A stretch of DNA of 64,000 bases from the NCBI RefSeq assembly GCF_030704535.1, contig NC_081813.1:11277501-11341500 (forward strand), in the 5' to 3' direction. The DNA comes from Vitis vinifera (lineage: Eukaryota > Streptophyta > Magnoliopsida > Vitales > Vitaceae). A program made the translations under genes and the position numbers. The notes under the pieces were generated by a model, which saw only the letters and a program-made list of their open reading frames with translations, was not told where the DNA came from and did not search any database. Of the stretch, positions 32,939-45,763 are shown piece by piece (within the stretch, counting starts at the first letter, position 1; every line of letters starts with the position of its first letter).

Positions 32939-35859
32939 TCACACAAAGGAACCAAGTCCTAATCTATCTACATGATCCTTAAATTTCAAATGTGGCATGC
33001 CTTTAGTCAAAAGATCAACAATCATCAATTCAATGCTAACGTGTTCAATAACCATTGTTTTCTCTTTAACATGTTCTCTTATGGCTAAGTACTTGATGTT
33101 GATGTGCTTGTTTCGACTACTACTTTTGTTGTTCTTAGCCATAAAAACTATAGTTGAATTCTCACAATATATCTTCGATGGCTTAGAAACTAAATCCACT
33201 TGATATCTTCCTGGTCTATACTTGGATTACTCTGATATCTTCCTAACATCCCAACAACAAATGCAATGTCAATTCTTGTATAGACTTGAGCATACATCAA
33301 GCTTCCAATAGTAGAATCATAAGTTCTCGCTCAAGATCATTCTTCGGGCACTAATCCAAATTAAACCTATCGCCGGGAGCTATACTTGGTGAACAATCCT
33401 TCATCTGAAATCTCTCTAAAACCATGTTGATATAGGTCTCTTGAGACAGACCCAAAAGGCCTCGAAATCTGTCTCTATGTATCTTAATGCCAATGACATA
33501 AGTCGCATCACCCATATCCTTCATGTTAAAGTTTTCAGATAGAAACTATTTCACCTCATGTAGTAAACCCTTATCATTGGTTGCAAGTACAATGTCATCC
33601 ACATACAGAATAAGGAAACAAATCTTACTCCCATTGACTTTCTGATATATACATTGATCCATAATGTTCTCCATGAAACCAAATGAAGAGATAACATCAT
33701 GAAACTTTAAATACCACTGATAGGATGCTTGTTTCAATCCATATATGGATTTCTTAAGCTTGCATACCAGATGTTCACCACTACTAGAGGAAAATCCTTT
33801 TGGTTGTTTCATGTAAACCTCTTCCTCTAGATTTCCATTGAGAAATGTCATTTCAACATCCATTTGTTGTAACTCTAAGTCAAAATGTGCTACTAATATC
33901 ATAATGATACAAAGAGAATCTTTCTTAGATACAGGATAAAAATTCTCCTTGTAGTCAATTCCTTCCTTTTAAGTAAATCCTTTAGCAACGAGTATTGCTT
34001 TATATCTTTCAATGTTGCCCAATGAATCCTTCTTTGTCTTAAAAACTCATTTACATCCAATGGCTTTTATACCATCAGGCAACTCAACAAGATTCTAGAC
34101 TCCATTAGATGTCATAGAATTCATCTCATCTTTCATAGCATCATACCATAAATTTGACTCTTTGCAACTTATGGCTTGTGAAAATGTTTAAGATCATTTT
34201 CGGCTCCAATGTTATAGTCTGATTCTTGCAGATACACAACATAATCACTCGATATTGTTATTTTTCTTTCTCTGGTAGATCTCCTTAATGTTGTATCAAC
34301 ATTTTCCTAAGGATCATGTTGCTCAACAGGTTGTTCAACAATTTTTGGCGAATCTTAAACAACTTGATCTACTGGATTGTCATAAGCAATTTATGGAACT
34401 TCAATGATTGGTTGTCTATCACTTGGTTGAACTTGATGGGCGTTGTGAATGACAATCAATCTATCACTTGAAGTGGATGGTTGAGCATCAATGGGATATT
34501 TTTCATAAATAATGTCCTGAAATCGATCGCTCCCACTAATCAAGTCATTCTCAAGAAACTTAGTATTTCTTGACTCCACAATCCTAGTGTTGTGAGATGG
34601 ATAGTAGAATCTATACTCTTTAGACCTTTCGGCATATCTAATGAAATATGCACTAATGGTCCTTGGGTCTAGTTTCTTCTCTTATGGGTTATAAACTCTT
34701 ACTTCAAACAGACATCCCCAAATACGTATATGTCGCAAACTCAGTTTCCAACCTTTCCATAATTCAAATGGCGTCTTGGGGACAACCTTTGTTGGAACTC
34801 GGTTCAATATATACATTGTCATTTTAAGAGCTTTAGTCCACAAGGATTCAGGAAGCTTAGAGTTGCTACTCATACTCCTAACCATGTCCATTAATGTTCG
34901 CTTTCTTCTTTCAGCCACACCATTCTGGTCTAGGGAATCAGGCATGGTGTATTGAGCAACTATCCCATGCTCTTGAAGAAACTTTGCAAATGAACCAGGT
35001 GCTTATTCATCCTCGACGTATCTACCATAATATTCTCCACCTCTATCTGTTCTCACAATCTTTATTTCCTTTCCTCATTGTTTCTCTAATTCAACCTTAA
35101 AAACTTTAAAGGCACCCAATGTTTCACTCTTGTTATGAAGCAAGTAGATATACATGTATCGTGAGTAATCATCTATGAAGTATTTCGGACCATACACGTC
35201 CATGTCTGGACAACAAATATCTGAATATATGATCTCTAATACGTTTGTGCTCCTCTTGGCACCCTTCTTAGACTTGTTGGTCTGGTTTTCCTTAATGCAG
35301 TCAACACAAGTGTGAAAATTAGTAAAATCTAAAGTATTGAGTACTTCATCATTTACTAATCTCTTAATTCTCTATATGGAGATATGTCTCAATCTTCTAT
35401 GCCACAGCATAGAGGAATTTTCATTCATAACACATCATTTTGTACCAGTGTGAACATGTATAGTGTTATTAGGGGTATCGTTTTGCAAATTGATAGAGAA
35501 AAGACCATTAGACAATGTACTATTTCCAACAAGATTAGATTTATAAAAAAAAAAACTGAAAGATGTCTCATAAAAACTAAAGGAATAACCCAAATGTACA
35601 TCTCTTGAAACTGAAATCAAAGTCTTAGAGAACCTTGGAACATAAAATGTCTTTTCTAAATCAAAAATAAAATCACTACTTAAAACTAAACTGCATGTTC
35701 CAACAACCTTCACATGTGAACGCATCTTGTTTCCTGAATATATGCATTGCTCACTTAGCATTGACTTCCTAAGGTTTCGCATACCTTGTAAGGTATTCGA
35801 AACATGGATTGTAGAACCAGAATCAATCCACCATGTGTTATAAATAACATCAACCATAT
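32939..35859 (-). pseudogene. copia element 2 pol pseudogene
   Basis: Minus strand. Protease motif WWIDSGSTIH near 35830; integrase C-terminal part near 34945-34682 ([18 protein letters not shown]); RT near 33902-33546 (QQMDVEMTFLNGNLEEEVY, CKLKKSIYGLKQAS, catalytic YVDD); RNase H end near 33199-32939 (KHINIKYLAIREHV). Between RT and this RNase H end only about 350 bp remain, so the TDSD-type half of RNase H is deleted. Many stops and frame changes. Non-functional. Confidence 0.88.
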
Positions 35860-36662
35860 TAGATTCATAACAAACAAATGAGATTGGTTTACCTTTCTTC
35901 TTAAGACATTTTTGGAATTTGGTACAACCCTTTTTCATGTGCCCCTTCTTTTTGCAAAAGAAGCACCTATTGACCTTCTTGATTCCACATTGGGGCGGTA
36001 TTTTACCTTTCCCTTTCTTTTTAGCCTGATTATGATCCTTTCCTTCCATTTTCAACCTTCCCTCCTCTTGAATACACATGGTCAGAAGCTCATTAATTGA
36101 CCACTTATCCTTGTGTGTTGTAAGAGATTTTGAAGGGTCCATATTGTTGTGGAAAAGTGTTTAAAATAAAGTGCACAAGAAAAGTGTCAGACATTTCAAC
36201 CTCAAGTGTCTTCAATTGTGTCGTAATATCCCTCATCTGCATTATGTGCTCTTGCACACCACTCACATCGGTGAGCCTTAAGGATGAAAACTTCATTATC
36301 AGGGTGCTGGCAAGTGCCTTATCTGAAGTCACAAATTGCATATCAATAGCCTTCAGTAATGCCTTGACATTGTCATGTTGATTGACAGAACCACGAATAC
36401 CATAAGAGATTTTAGTCTTTATGAACATCAGACTAAGGCATTTTTATCGCTTCCATTGTTCACAAAGAGCCTTTTATGATTTAGTGTTGGTGTTAGTAAT
36501 GGTTGGCTTGTCTTTCCTGATAGCATAATCAATGTCCATGCACCCCAAATTAAGGAGAATTATCTCATTCCAAACCTTATAGTTATCACCTTTCGATTTG
36601 GGAATGTCACATTTTATATTAGAGAAATTCGCAGGTTGCATGAATGCACAAAAATTAAACAT
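35860..36662 (-). pseudogene. copia element 2 gag pseudogene
   Basis: Minus strand from about 36662. The N-terminal GDNYKVWNE block is followed by a stop near 36474, then UBN2-type capsid sequence (SSLRLTDVSGVQEHIMQMRD) and a frame change near 36130. A CCHC zinc knuckle (CFFCKKKGHMKKGC) lies near 35965. Broken by stops. Confidence 0.85.
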
Positions 36663-37402
36663 ACATGCTTATAATTCAAAATTGAGACTAATAATCATAT
36701 ATCATGTTTTACCAATGTAACTCAAAACCTTATGATAAAACTATCAAATTATGTTCCCTTTCCTAATTCCTGTGGGTAATTAAGAAATATAATTTGATAT
36801 TCCATCCTAATTAATTATACAAATATAATAAAAAAATTCTTGTGGGATGAAATTTTATTATATCAAATATAATTAATTACCCGTAATGTCATTTTCCTAT
36901 ATGTGATCCTAAAACACTTAATATATAATTTTGCATAATTAAATATGTTTGTGGCTACTCTTTAATTAATTATAAATTATATGGATCACTTGACATTTAA
37001 TTAATTCACAAGAAAAGCTTATATAAATTGTATGAAACAATAAGCAATATGTACACAAAACTCAATATCAATGTACTAATATTATTCAACTCAATGTTGC
37101 ATGTATAATATAACAATATATCATACACACAAAATTATGAAATAAATATTATAAGCACATAAATATCTAAAATTAAATCCCTAAAGAGCCTTTAAGAATA
37201 AATTTAATGTGCAAAATTATTTAATTTAATGTGGTATGCATAATAAACCATAAAAATATACATTCAACTAAAAAAAATAAATAGTCTAACACATAAAATA
37301 TCGATAAAGAAACCCATAAATTAACATATCTTAAAACACTAAATTTTATGAATTTCCGGAAAAAAAAAAAAACGCAGATTGTTAAAACGAACAAGGCAGA
37401 GG
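36663..37402 (-). other. untranslated leader of copia element 2
   Basis: About 740 bp of AT-rich sequence between gag and the primer binding site, with no ORF of note. Confidence 0.6.
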
Positions 37403-37424
37403 TATACAATTGCTCTAATATCAA
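37403..37424 (-). other. degenerate primer binding site (copia element 2)
   Basis: Minus-strand TGATATTAGAGCAATTGTAT lies next to the 5' LTR. It is the usual tRNA-Met site TGGTATCAGAGC with two transitions. Confidence 0.8.
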
Positions 37425-37425
37425 A

Positions 37426-37851
37426 TGTTAGACATAAATAATCATAACATACTCATAACATTCCTTAAATAGCAATTAAATCATAAGTAGAATTGAAAAT
37501 AGATCGAAAATATACCTCCCACCATTGCCATTCTTACAGGTTAAAATAATGTCTTTTATTTTTCAGGTTTTAGACGCTTCTAAACCTTTCTCAACCTCCA
37601 CTTAGATGGTGTTTTTAAGACTGAAAGAGATTGAAGGCTTAGGGAACCCTACCCATTAGTGTTCTGCCCCTTTTTAAAGACTCTCTCCATCACCGAGTCT
37701 GCTTCGAGCGTGCACAAAACATGGGGTAATGATGCAAACATGGTTCTGAACATTAATCCTCGTTCCTAAATTGATGGAATGAATGCGGACCACATTCCAA
37801 ATCACATCTCTGGTTTGTTACTGAAGATTAAGGAGAAATAAAATCCCAACA
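37426..37851 (-). repeat. 5' LTR of copia element 2
   Basis: 426 bp, right-hand LTR, followed by the TTATA target duplication at 37852-37856. Confidence 0.93.
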
Positions 37852-37856
37852 TTATA

Positions 37857-38438
37857 ATGATAAATTATTAGTTGGGAAATTGGTAATTACGGTTTCCAAA
37901 TTGTCTTTGAGTGTTAAGAAAATACAAAATAAATAAATAAATGAAATCTAGGCTTTTATTAAAATACAAAAAATATGCAATGCATATTTTGGTTATGAAT
38001 TTATTATTGAAATGTGTGTTCAATTATTAAACTTAATTCATTAATTTTTAGATTTTGTAAATTTAGAAATTAAGAACATGAAATTCTCACTTTTTACTTA
38101 TCAAAATTAACTAAATTTTTTTATTTTATTGATACGTACGAGTTATATTTTGAAGTTATACTTGGGGAAACTTCACCCCACACGCCTAAATTATTCAACA
38201 CCGGCTCTATTAATTTAAACTAATGACCCCATACGCCTAAATTATTCAACACCGGCTCCAATAATTTAAACTAATGACCCGGCACGCCTAAATTGTTCAA
38301 CACCTGCTCCATCGCTCAAGTCAACCAGCGCAATAAAGCTGTAGATCCCATCCCCCCATCTCTCTGGTCTTCTTCTTTCATCCTCCATTCCTCCTCATTC
38401 ATCAATCCCATTCCCACCTTCATCAACCCGGCTCCCTA
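37857..38438 (+). promoter_or_regulatory. CNL upstream region with 51-bp tandem repeat
   Basis: AT-rich to about 38160, then 2.5 copies of a 51-bp direct repeat (starts 38181, 38232, 38283; core ACGCCTAAATTATTCAACAC) ending near 38310, about 130 bases before the CNL ATG. A pyrimidine-rich leader follows (38345-38430). No unambiguous TATA box. The repeats may carry regulatory sites; that is inference. Confidence 0.6.
38181..38310. repeat. 51-bp tandem repeat upstream of the CNL
   Basis: Three starts exactly 51 bp apart (38181, 38232, 38283); the third copy is partial. Each holds GCCTAAATT(A/G)TTCAACACC. Few mismatches between copies. Confidence 0.9.
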
Positions 38439-41106
38439 ATGGCGGATGCTCTCCTTTCTATTGTCCTAGACCGGCTGGCTTCTCTTACTCAACAGCAAAT
38501 TCATCAGGAAGTTTCTCTGGTTGTGGGTGTTGAAACAGAAATCCAAAGCCTCACCGATACACTCCAGGTCGTCCGAGCTGTTGTTGCAGATGCAGAGAAG
38601 AGACAAGTGAAGGAGGAACTTGTCAAAGTTTGGTTGCAGAGGCTTAAAGACATCGCCTACCAAATGGACGACGTGCTGGATGAGTGGAGCACTTCTCTTC
38701 TCAAATCTCAGATTGAGAGAGCTGAAAGCCCTTCCATGTCTAACAAGAAGGTAAGCTCCTGCATTCCCTCCCCTTGCATCTGTTTCAAACGAGTTGCTGG
38801 TCGTCGTGACATTGCTCTTAAGATTAAGGATATTAAACAGCAAGTGGATGACATTGCAAACCAAAGCAGTCGGTTCAATTTTACATCCAGATTTAGCAAC
38901 GAGGAACCACAGAAGCTTATAACTATCTCTGCAGTTGACATTTCAGAGGTATGGGGTCGGGATAAGGACAGGGACACCATACTAAGGCAGCTGTTGGGTA
39001 AGAGTTGTGAACAAAACTTGAGCCTTTACATCATCTCCGTGGTTGGGATGGGAGGTATCAGCAAAACAACTCTTACTCAACTAGCCTTTAACCACGATGA
39101 GGTGAAGGCTCATTTTGATAAAAGAATCTGGGTCTGCGTCTCTGATCCTTTTGTCCCAATAAGAATTTTGAGGGCTATTCTTGAAGCCCTCCAAGGCCAG
39201 TCTTCTGATCTCCATGATCCTGAAGCTCTACAACAAAAAATTCAAGAATCTATTGATGGGAAAAAGTTTCTCCTTGTGCTGGATGATGTGTGGACCGAAG
39301 ACTATCAGTTGTGGGAACAACTCAAGAATTGTCTCAAGTGTGGAGGTGGTGGGAGTAGAATTTTTGTGACCACTCGCAATGAGAGCGTTGCTAGGATGAT
39401 GAGAAACACATACATGCACTCCTTAGGAAGCTTGCCATTAGAGCAATGTCGGGCATTATTTTCCCAAATAGCTTTTTGCGGGAAGAGTACTGACAAGATT
39501 GAAGAATTAGAAGAAATTGGAAAAAAAAATAGCAGACAAGTGCAAGGGGTTACCTCTTGCCGTTAAAGCTTTAGGGAGTCTGATGCAGTCCAAAAATAAT
39601 AAACAAGATTGGGAGAATGTTTTGAATAGTGAAATGTGGGAACTGGATGTTTTTGAGAAAACACTGTCCCCTGCCTTATTGTTGAGTTATTATGATCTTC
39701 CCCCGCCACTTAAACGGTGCTTCTCATACTGTGCGGTCTTTCCCAAAGATCACACCATTCAAATAGACGACTTGATTAAGTTGTGGATGGCACAAAGCTA
39801 CCTCGACTCTAAGTCAGACGGAGAGATGGAGACAATTGTGAGAGAGTACTTTGAAAACTTAGCAGCTCGGTCTTTCTTCCAAGATTTTGAGAAAGATGAT
39901 AAGGGTAACATAGTAAGGTGCAAGATGCATGATATAGTGCATGACTTTGCTCAATTTTTGACCAACAATGAATGCTTAATTGTGGAGGATGACTGTGAAA
40001 ACCTAAAGACAAACTTGTCCCTTCAAAAGGGTCGTCATGCAACTGTAATTGTCCATGGAAGTACCAGATTCTCTTTCTCCGTTAATAAAGCGAGGAATTT
40101 ACACACACTTTTAGTTGTGTCTGACAACGGGTGTAAAATTGACTCATTTCCACTTGATTCATTCCAGCAACTCAAATATCTTAGAGCAATGGATTTGAGA
40201 GGTAATGACTCAATTGTAGAACTCCCAAGAGAGGTGGGTGAATTCATACATCTGAGGTACCTTAATCTATCACGTTGCAGAGCTTTGAAAACATTACCCG
40301 AAACCATTTGTGGTCTATGTAATTTGCAAACCTTGGATGTTCGTCTTTGTTTGGGACTTAGAAAACTGCCTCAAGGGATGGGAAATCTAGTTAACTTGAG
40401 ACATTTTTTATTTACTTATTATGAGGAATTTTCGGAACAGATAAATCTGGCCAAAGGAGTTGGAAGATTAACATCTCTTCGAACCTTGCCCTTTTTTATT
40501 GTTAGTGATGAGTGCAAAATAGAAGACATGAGAAACTTGAAGGAGCTTAGAGGACGGCTTGAAATAAGGGGACTAGTCAATGTGAAAGATGCAGAGAAGG
40601 CTGAAAAGGCAGAATTGAAGAATAAGAAACACCTCCACGGTTTGACATTACATTTCACAACAGGGAGGATGCAAGAGAGGATGAAAAAAGTGGCAAAAGC
40701 CTTACAACCTCATCCAAACTTAAAATCCCTGAGCATAGTACAGTATCAAGTCAGAGAATGGCCTAGGTGGATGATGGAGCCATCATTACTCCAACTAACA
40801 CACCTTCTCCTTTCTCACATAGCATGTCAGTGCTTGCCTCCTCTGGGAGAGCTACCACTTCTCGAGAACCTGAATATACAATACATGCCGAGAGTGAAAT
40901 ACGTGGGTGGTGAGTTCTTGGGATCATCATCAGCAATTGCTTTTCCAAGGTTGAAGCATCTGGGTTTTTCTGAAATGCAAGAGTGGGAAATTTGGGAAGT
41001 AAAAGAAGAAGGGAGGAAAGTAATGCCAAGTCTTCTTTCCTTGAAAATAAGCGCAAGTCCAAAGCTTGCGACATTGCCGGACCTGCTCCAGACACTACTA
41101 CAAAAA

Positions 41107-41281
41107 TAATTTATGGTGTCACTATTTATGGTGTCACTTTTAAAATAATGACACCATAGGGTTTATAATTAATAAAGGTGACACATCATATTAAAAATCT
41201 TCTATTGAGGTAGTTAGATGATGTTAATTTTATATTAATAGTGTCATTTTTTGGAAAGTGACACCATATAAAATAATTTTT
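41107..41281. repeat. CACTA copy 2 5' subterminal repeats
   Basis: Identical to the array of copy 1: clustered TGGTGTCAC and inverted copies. The CNL frame terminates here at 41107-41109. Confidence 0.8.
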
Positions 41282-41408
41282 TTTAAGTATTATAACTTAA
41301 TGAGCCTATTTGAGCCCACTTTTAGAATTAATAATGAAGGTCAATATATAAAAAGCCCATTGTTTCCACATGACACCCACAATCCAAAAAATCTCAATAT
41401 ACAAACCC

Positions 41409-41502
41409 TATATATAATTAAAATCATAATCTTCTTCTACCTTTTCTCTCACCCATAGTCAACACGCTCACAACCGACATTCTTCTCTTTGTGGACTCCT
41501 AG
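41409..41502 (+). promoter_or_regulatory. CACTA copy 2 promoter TATA and first non-coding exon
   Basis: TATATATAA at 41409-41417 and the CCTAG|GTAAGT donor (GT at 41503), as in copy 1; a single T-to-C change near 41451 lies in the leader. Confidence 0.5.
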
Positions 41503-41880
41503 GTAAGTCAAAATCTCTTAGATCTATCATCTTTTTTTATTTTTATTAATGTCATTATATTGATTGTTTCAACGTTTTTGTATTATGGTTTTTATGTTTT
41601 TTTTTTTTTTGAGTTGTAGGGAAGAAAAACTTAGGTTTAAAGTTCTAGCATAAAAGAAAAAACCTGTAGATTAATTGATTTTTTAATCTGAACCAAACAC
41701 ACAATCAACTCCATAAAAACAAGTGGAAAACAAGAAAAAAGGAATGATTTTTAATATGTATTTGTGTGAGAACGATAGGTACAGATTTTATTTGAGATAT
41801 ATTACCACATAATCTTCATCCCTTCTAAAAAAATGAGAGAGAGAAAAAAAAGGAATGATTTTTCTGTTTGTATCTAAGTG

Positions 41881-44810
41881 AGAATGAGACACGGAATCTT
41901 TAAATCCATTCTTTGGATTAATCTGCATGAGGATTTTGAGGAAATTTGTTACTGTTTAGTGACGGAAGCCTTTAGTACCAGAATCAATTGTTTGATTGGG
42001 TGGGTTCCAATCAGACCTTAAGGAATGGGTCCAAAGGACGTCATCCATCAGAGTAATGGTGTTCATTATTGTTCTTGTGCCTTGAGTCAAAGTTAACTGA
42101 CTCATATGCTTCATATCCAACACGTGTAGAGGGGAAAAATAAAAGTAATTGTTCTTTATGAATGGATTTGGTTGTGGGCTGGGGATGTTTTTCAAGAGCT
42201 TGGAATATTAGGTACAGTAATTGGTTTCGTAGCAGCGTGAATGTATTTGAGTTTTACATTTTTTTTAAATATATGGTCATGTAAAATAAAAGTAAAACAT
42301 TAAGTAAATATAGAAAAGCCACAAATACAGCAACTTGCATGTAAAAGCATTTTTGTGTTTTGTCTTTTACAAGTTTTATAAATTGGAAAATTCTGACACC
42401 ATACAAAAACATAGAAAAGCCACAAATACAACAACTTGCATATTTTTATTTTTATTTTAATTATTTATAGTTGATTAAGTTTATGGTATGCCATGTTGGA
42501 TGCTTTCAGATTTTACAGATCTAAGTTATTTTTATTTTGAGAATAAATATTCCATAATTCAACCTTTTCCTTTTCTTGTTGGTAATCATGCTACATAAAA
42601 TCTAGGAATGCTAAACACATCTCTTTTAAAATTACTATATTTACAATAGGAAAATGGCTTTTATCAAAAGAGAAATATCCTTAAATTGTGTGTGTTTGTT
42701 AATGTAGAATAATGGGCGTTGCTGAATGTTTGTGTCTCTATTACTTGTCCGGGTGAGAGAATAAATTCCCATTTACCCAGAAAATAGTGGGAAGTTCTAT
42801 AAAGTTGTTTTGAGTGAGATTTTCAGATTGGTACATGTGCATGGGGCATTAAGGGATCGTCCTCATTGAGCAAATTCCTCTTGTATGCCAATTCCTTTTA
42901 ATGAAATTTGCTATTTTAAATTAAGTTCTTGGTCACTTAATGCCCATTTCAGCCTCATCTGAGCAAATTAATTTCAACCTCTTGTTACCCATTTTAGACT
43001 TTGTTTAGACATGAAATAATGATTGACATCTTCATGAAATCTTGCTGCTTTAGATTAGATTCTTGGTCACTCATATGGCATGATCTAAGTGGAAAATAAG
43101 GTGGTGCTTGGTTCACATGTGCCTGAGAAAATGGCAAACACCTTCATCCTAGGGGCTGCATATTTAGAATTTTGGTATAAGCTCTCTCCCCTGATCAAAG
43201 ACTCAACAGTCTGATGCTTAGAGTCCAAAATATTGATGAAAGCCACAACAAGCTATCCTCATTAATACGTTGAGTTGGTGACTTCCCTTTTCCTTTAATG
43301 GTTGTTCTTTGATATGGAATCCCATTGACTGCAGTACTTCAAATTGAGCCTTTGTTGATTCTATCTGTTGTTTGTACATGCAAGACCAATTCACGAGGAT
43401 TATCCTCATTCTCATCAACCGGTCCATGGTAAGGCTCTTCTCCCACATGGCTTCCCACACACCCACCCAATCCTGCCCCCCTCCCCCCCCACATTCCATG
43501 AGGTCCTCTCCATGAAACAAGAAGCCAACTAGGTCAATTCTTGGGGCCACTTGTACATTTACCTAGGTCATGTTCAGTTAAGTGTTGATGAAAGCAAAAA
43601 CAAAATGCTAAGAAAACTGATTTTTCTCAATGAGGTTGAATGAACATCAAACGTAAATACCAACTTATAATAATGACAATTCCAATAACATGTTTCAATC
43701 TTATAATGGTTGTTATATATTAATCAATCAAGCAGGGATGAATTAATATGTAAGTAACAGAGTCGGTACTTATTCACAAAGGAAGGACCGAAGAACAACA
43801 AGATTTGATGATGGAAATTTCAGGTGGCTGTTGTTGTGAACTGGTAAGAGGCATAAGAGAGAGTACCGAGGCTCCAGCTATGGTGGATGAGTTTGGAACC
43901 CATGGCTACATGCAATGGATAGAAGTGTTCCAGCCATGGGTGGGCCTCTCTAGCATGCGGTGCCTTCTCTTCATAGTGATTTATGTCTTCATATCTTAAA
44001 CACGAACATGTAAATATAAATGTCAGAAAATGAAACAAAACAAATGACTGCCGCTGCTTCAATGCATAGGAGCAACTCTATTTTATGTTGCTTGATTTTA
44101 TGGCAAAGAATAGCGTATATATATAGTAATTGAATGATTACCTTCCATCAAGGAGAGCTTCTTTCAACCAGGTATCAAACTGATCATATGCCCAAGGCAC
44201 AACCGATTCACTATTGGGATTGAGCTAGGGCCCTCAGATTGTGAGTGGCATTTCCAGAACCAATGATGAGGACGCCTTTTTTAAAGTCTTCCAGACCTAC
44301 TTGTCCTCCTTATCCACCCCAAAATCTTTTGCTAAAATGCTTGATACGAAATCTATAACCAGCTTAAGCTCCTAGCAACAGAACCTTGCAAGAAACCTTA
44401 GGTTTCAATGACCTCTCCCTCCATCTGAACCACAAAAAAACCCCACTTCTCTGGCTACTGCCACGCTAAAGAAGACCTAAAAATGATCCTTTGAATGACA
44501 CTTCCCATGCCTAACATCAAACCAAACTTGGTTCTGAGCCCCTCTTTTGTCGTTTGTGGTACAAGTAAGACAATAAAATACATTCTCTCCATTTCTGATT
44601 GGTTTTGAAATATCCTTTCCCATCAATCCACCCCAACCTTCACCCACCCAAAAAAGGGGAAAAATCTCCACCTCTAGACCCTCCAGATCAGTTCCCTAGC
44701 AAAGCCTTAAGGAAGAGCAAGCTTCGGATTCCAAGATTCCCTCACAAAGCACACAGTCAACCATAAATTCTTCCCACTTCCTCCACTATCATCATGAAAA
44801 AGGATTCCAA
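41881..44810. other. CACTA copy 2 leader-intron cargo region
   Basis: Counterpart of 15301-18230, including the unidentified minus-strand blocks at 41956-42195 and 43218-43550, both with unchanged translations relative to copy 1, and the LigB-like fragment listed separately. Confidence 0.5.
43805..44305 (-). pseudogene. captured LigB / DOPA dioxygenase-like fragment, copy 2
   Basis: Same two exon pieces, intron and frame change as in copy 1. Differs by three substitutions (near 43871, 43952 and 44251). Shared defects show that the capture and decay happened before the two elements separated. Confidence 0.82.
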
Positions 44811-45763
44811 ACCCATGCTTATAGATACACATGTAATATATATTTAAACTACTGGGGAGCATATTTAAACTACTTTTACATAATTTAAGTGCTTCTATTT
44901 ATCAAGAATTGTTTTAAATAAAAAAAAGGTATATATATGATTCTTGGGGGTCTGATGTATATAGTGGATTAAGGAATACATTGATTAGCATGGGTGACAG
45001 AAGAATATGCTTATAGATACACATGTAATATATATTTGTAAGTCATATGAATGACTTGAAGCATGTAATATATATAAATACACATATTCATACTTGAAAT
45101 ATTGCATTTTTTTAGATTATTAGTTTAATTTAATGGAGATGAATATTTAGTTGAAAAGTTACAATGTATTATTGAAAATATGACTTGATAGTTGATTATG
45201 GATATGTGTCATTTCTAGTATATAAAAAAAGAATAATTTAAATCTGTAACATTTTATATTGATAATCTATTATTCTTATAACAGGTTCAAAGAGTAAACA
45301 AGTCAGTATCAAAGAAGTTATTACAAGTGTAAGTGTATGTTTATTTATTGCATACTCTTATATAGTATCAATTGTAAGGAAGATAAAATTACCTCGTAAA
45401 GGTAATTAAATCTTTATATATTTTAAACTTTTTTTCTATATATTATGCTTTTGAAGCTTGTTTAATTAAACATATGTTATTTGACAAACTTTTCACAAAT
45501 GTTTTGTATACTTATGTGTTTTATTTTGTTCCAAAGTTTTATTGCATAATACTGATGTATATTATCTCACAAACTTTTGACAACTATGTTGTGTACTAAT
45601 GCATATTAAGTTTTGTTCTTGCCTATTTAAGTTTATACATTTAGTTATTTAAATATATCCAATATTATGTTGAAAAAAGATGTACTTAAATTTTTTTGTT
45701 CTTAATATTAACAAGTTTTGCAATTCTCTTGTATAGGATATATATTCCATTATTTTAATTGAA

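Larger units (their letters stand above)
32221..37851 (-). mobile_element. Ty1/copia LTR retrotransposon 2, complete but decayed, TSD TTATA
   Basis: Paired 426-bp LTRs (32221-32646 and 37426-37851), TGTTAGAC...CCCAACA, are flanked by TTATA (32216-32220 and 37852-37856). Coding runs on the minus strand: gag, protease, integrase, RT, RNase H. The two LTRs differ at roughly 46 of 426 positions by hand count, so this is an old insertion. Its coding region is broken into short pieces and the middle of RNase H is missing. It is a different family from copia element 1. Confidence 0.95.

Noticed and set aside
38466..38980. Minus-strand ORFs of 132 and 90 aa under the CNL
   Set aside because: Shadows of a strong plus-strand coding region with clear NLR motifs.
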